Source: Chlamydiia bacterium (GTDB lineage Bacteria; Chlamydiota; Chlamydiia; Chlamydiales; FEN-1388). From it: a DNA stretch of 15,125 bases. The number at the start of each line of letters is the position of its first letter. The stretch's first letter is position 1. The position numbers and the translations under genes were made by a program. The stretch is from NCBI GenBank assembly GCA_003170575.1, contig PMZB01000123.1, positions 1 through 15,125 on the forward strand, given 5' to 3'. The notes below the pieces were generated by a model. That model was not told where the DNA came from. It ran no database searches and saw only the letters and a list, made by a program, of their open reading frames with translations. Positions 14,813 through 15,125 of the stretch are shown here, piece after piece.

Positions 14813-15125
14813 TCAGCGACCGATATTCCTGTAACTAACTGGAAGGGGGAATTGAGGCAAAAACTCGTGTACAAATGTTACATAGTCCTTAAATGTTAAT
14901 TTTCTAGGCGGTCCATCACTATTATTAAGTTGAATAAGCCGATTTTTTGCAATAGGAGAGGAGAATGGAGCTGTAGGTAGAGAACGCAGAACAGTTATGT
15001 TTCCACCGACAGTTTCTTTTCCTTGGATAACCTGGAATGGATACGAAGTCGTCCAGGACGCGGTTGGTTTTTCTATATAGAATTTTACTTGAGATGCCGT
15101 GTCCATATGTTGTGATGCATCAGTC
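14813..15125 (-). CDS. Unrecognised protein, C-terminal end (5' end outside window)
   Basis: The minus-strand frame is open to the right window edge, so only about the last 104 residues are seen. An internal ATG at 15104-15106 is not necessarily the start, because the frame continues upstream as TDASQHMDTASQ. The visible part is rich in Pro, Ser and Thr (for example SLPTAPFSSPIAKN), has no membrane segment, and ends FPLPVSYRNIGR. I recognise no domain. It ends with TGA at 14813-14815, 41 nt before the Nudix gene on the same strand, so the two could share a transcript. Confidence 0.6.
   Translation of the reverse strand, partial: TDASQHMDTASQVKFYIEKPTASWTTSYPFQVIQGKETVGGNITVLRSLPTAPFSSPIAKNRLIQLNNSDGPPRKLTFKDYVTFVHEFLPQFPLPVSYRNIGR

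Noticed and set aside
1..15125. CRISPR array, insertion sequence, integrase or phage module
   Set aside because: No regularly spaced repeats, transposase or integrase motifs, or terminal inverted repeats were seen on either strand. The tRNA has no adjacent direct repeat of its 3' end that would mark an attachment site.

Overview
The window most likely comes from an environmental member of the Chlamydiota (Parachlamydia/Waddlia/Simkania-like). This is an inference from gene content: a degenerate McsA/McsB pair, an ankyrin-repeat protein, exported caspase-like proteins, a POT-type transporter, many proteins with no recognisable family, and a base composition that looks a little below even A+T/G+C by eye. 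No rRNA or other decisive phylogenetic marker is present, so the assignment is moderate.

Left part (1-4497): the 3' end of an ankyrin-repeat gene meets enolase (minus strand) stop-to-stop. Enolase is divergent from a plus-strand run of an RluA-family pseudouridine synthase, mcsA and mcsB. mcsA and mcsB overlap. The McsB protein keeps the fold signature of the arginine-kinase family but has lost nearly all catalytic and phosphoarginine-binding residues.

Middle (4645-9022): two tandem, translationally coupled, signal-peptide-bearing caspase-like genes. The second keeps the His/Cys dyad; in the first both residues are substituted. Next come an AzoR-type flavodoxin-fold reductase and a GH15 glucoamylase-like gene. 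The GH15 gene is split by a -1 frame change exactly at a T TTA AAC slippery heptamer, so it is either a programmed frameshift or a recent one-base deletion.

Right part (8992-15125): a minus-strand unit in which tRNA-Arg(ACG) is followed closely by a metallo-beta-lactamase-fold hydrolase and then by a 1043-residue protein of unknown family. Divergent from this unit is a POT/MFS transporter. It converges on a Nudix hydrolase whose C-terminal 60 residues are encoded antisense to the transporter. At the right edge lies the C-terminal end of an unrecognised minus-strand protein. No CRISPR array, insertion sequence, integrase or replication origin was seen, and no gene-free gap exceeds about 205 bases.
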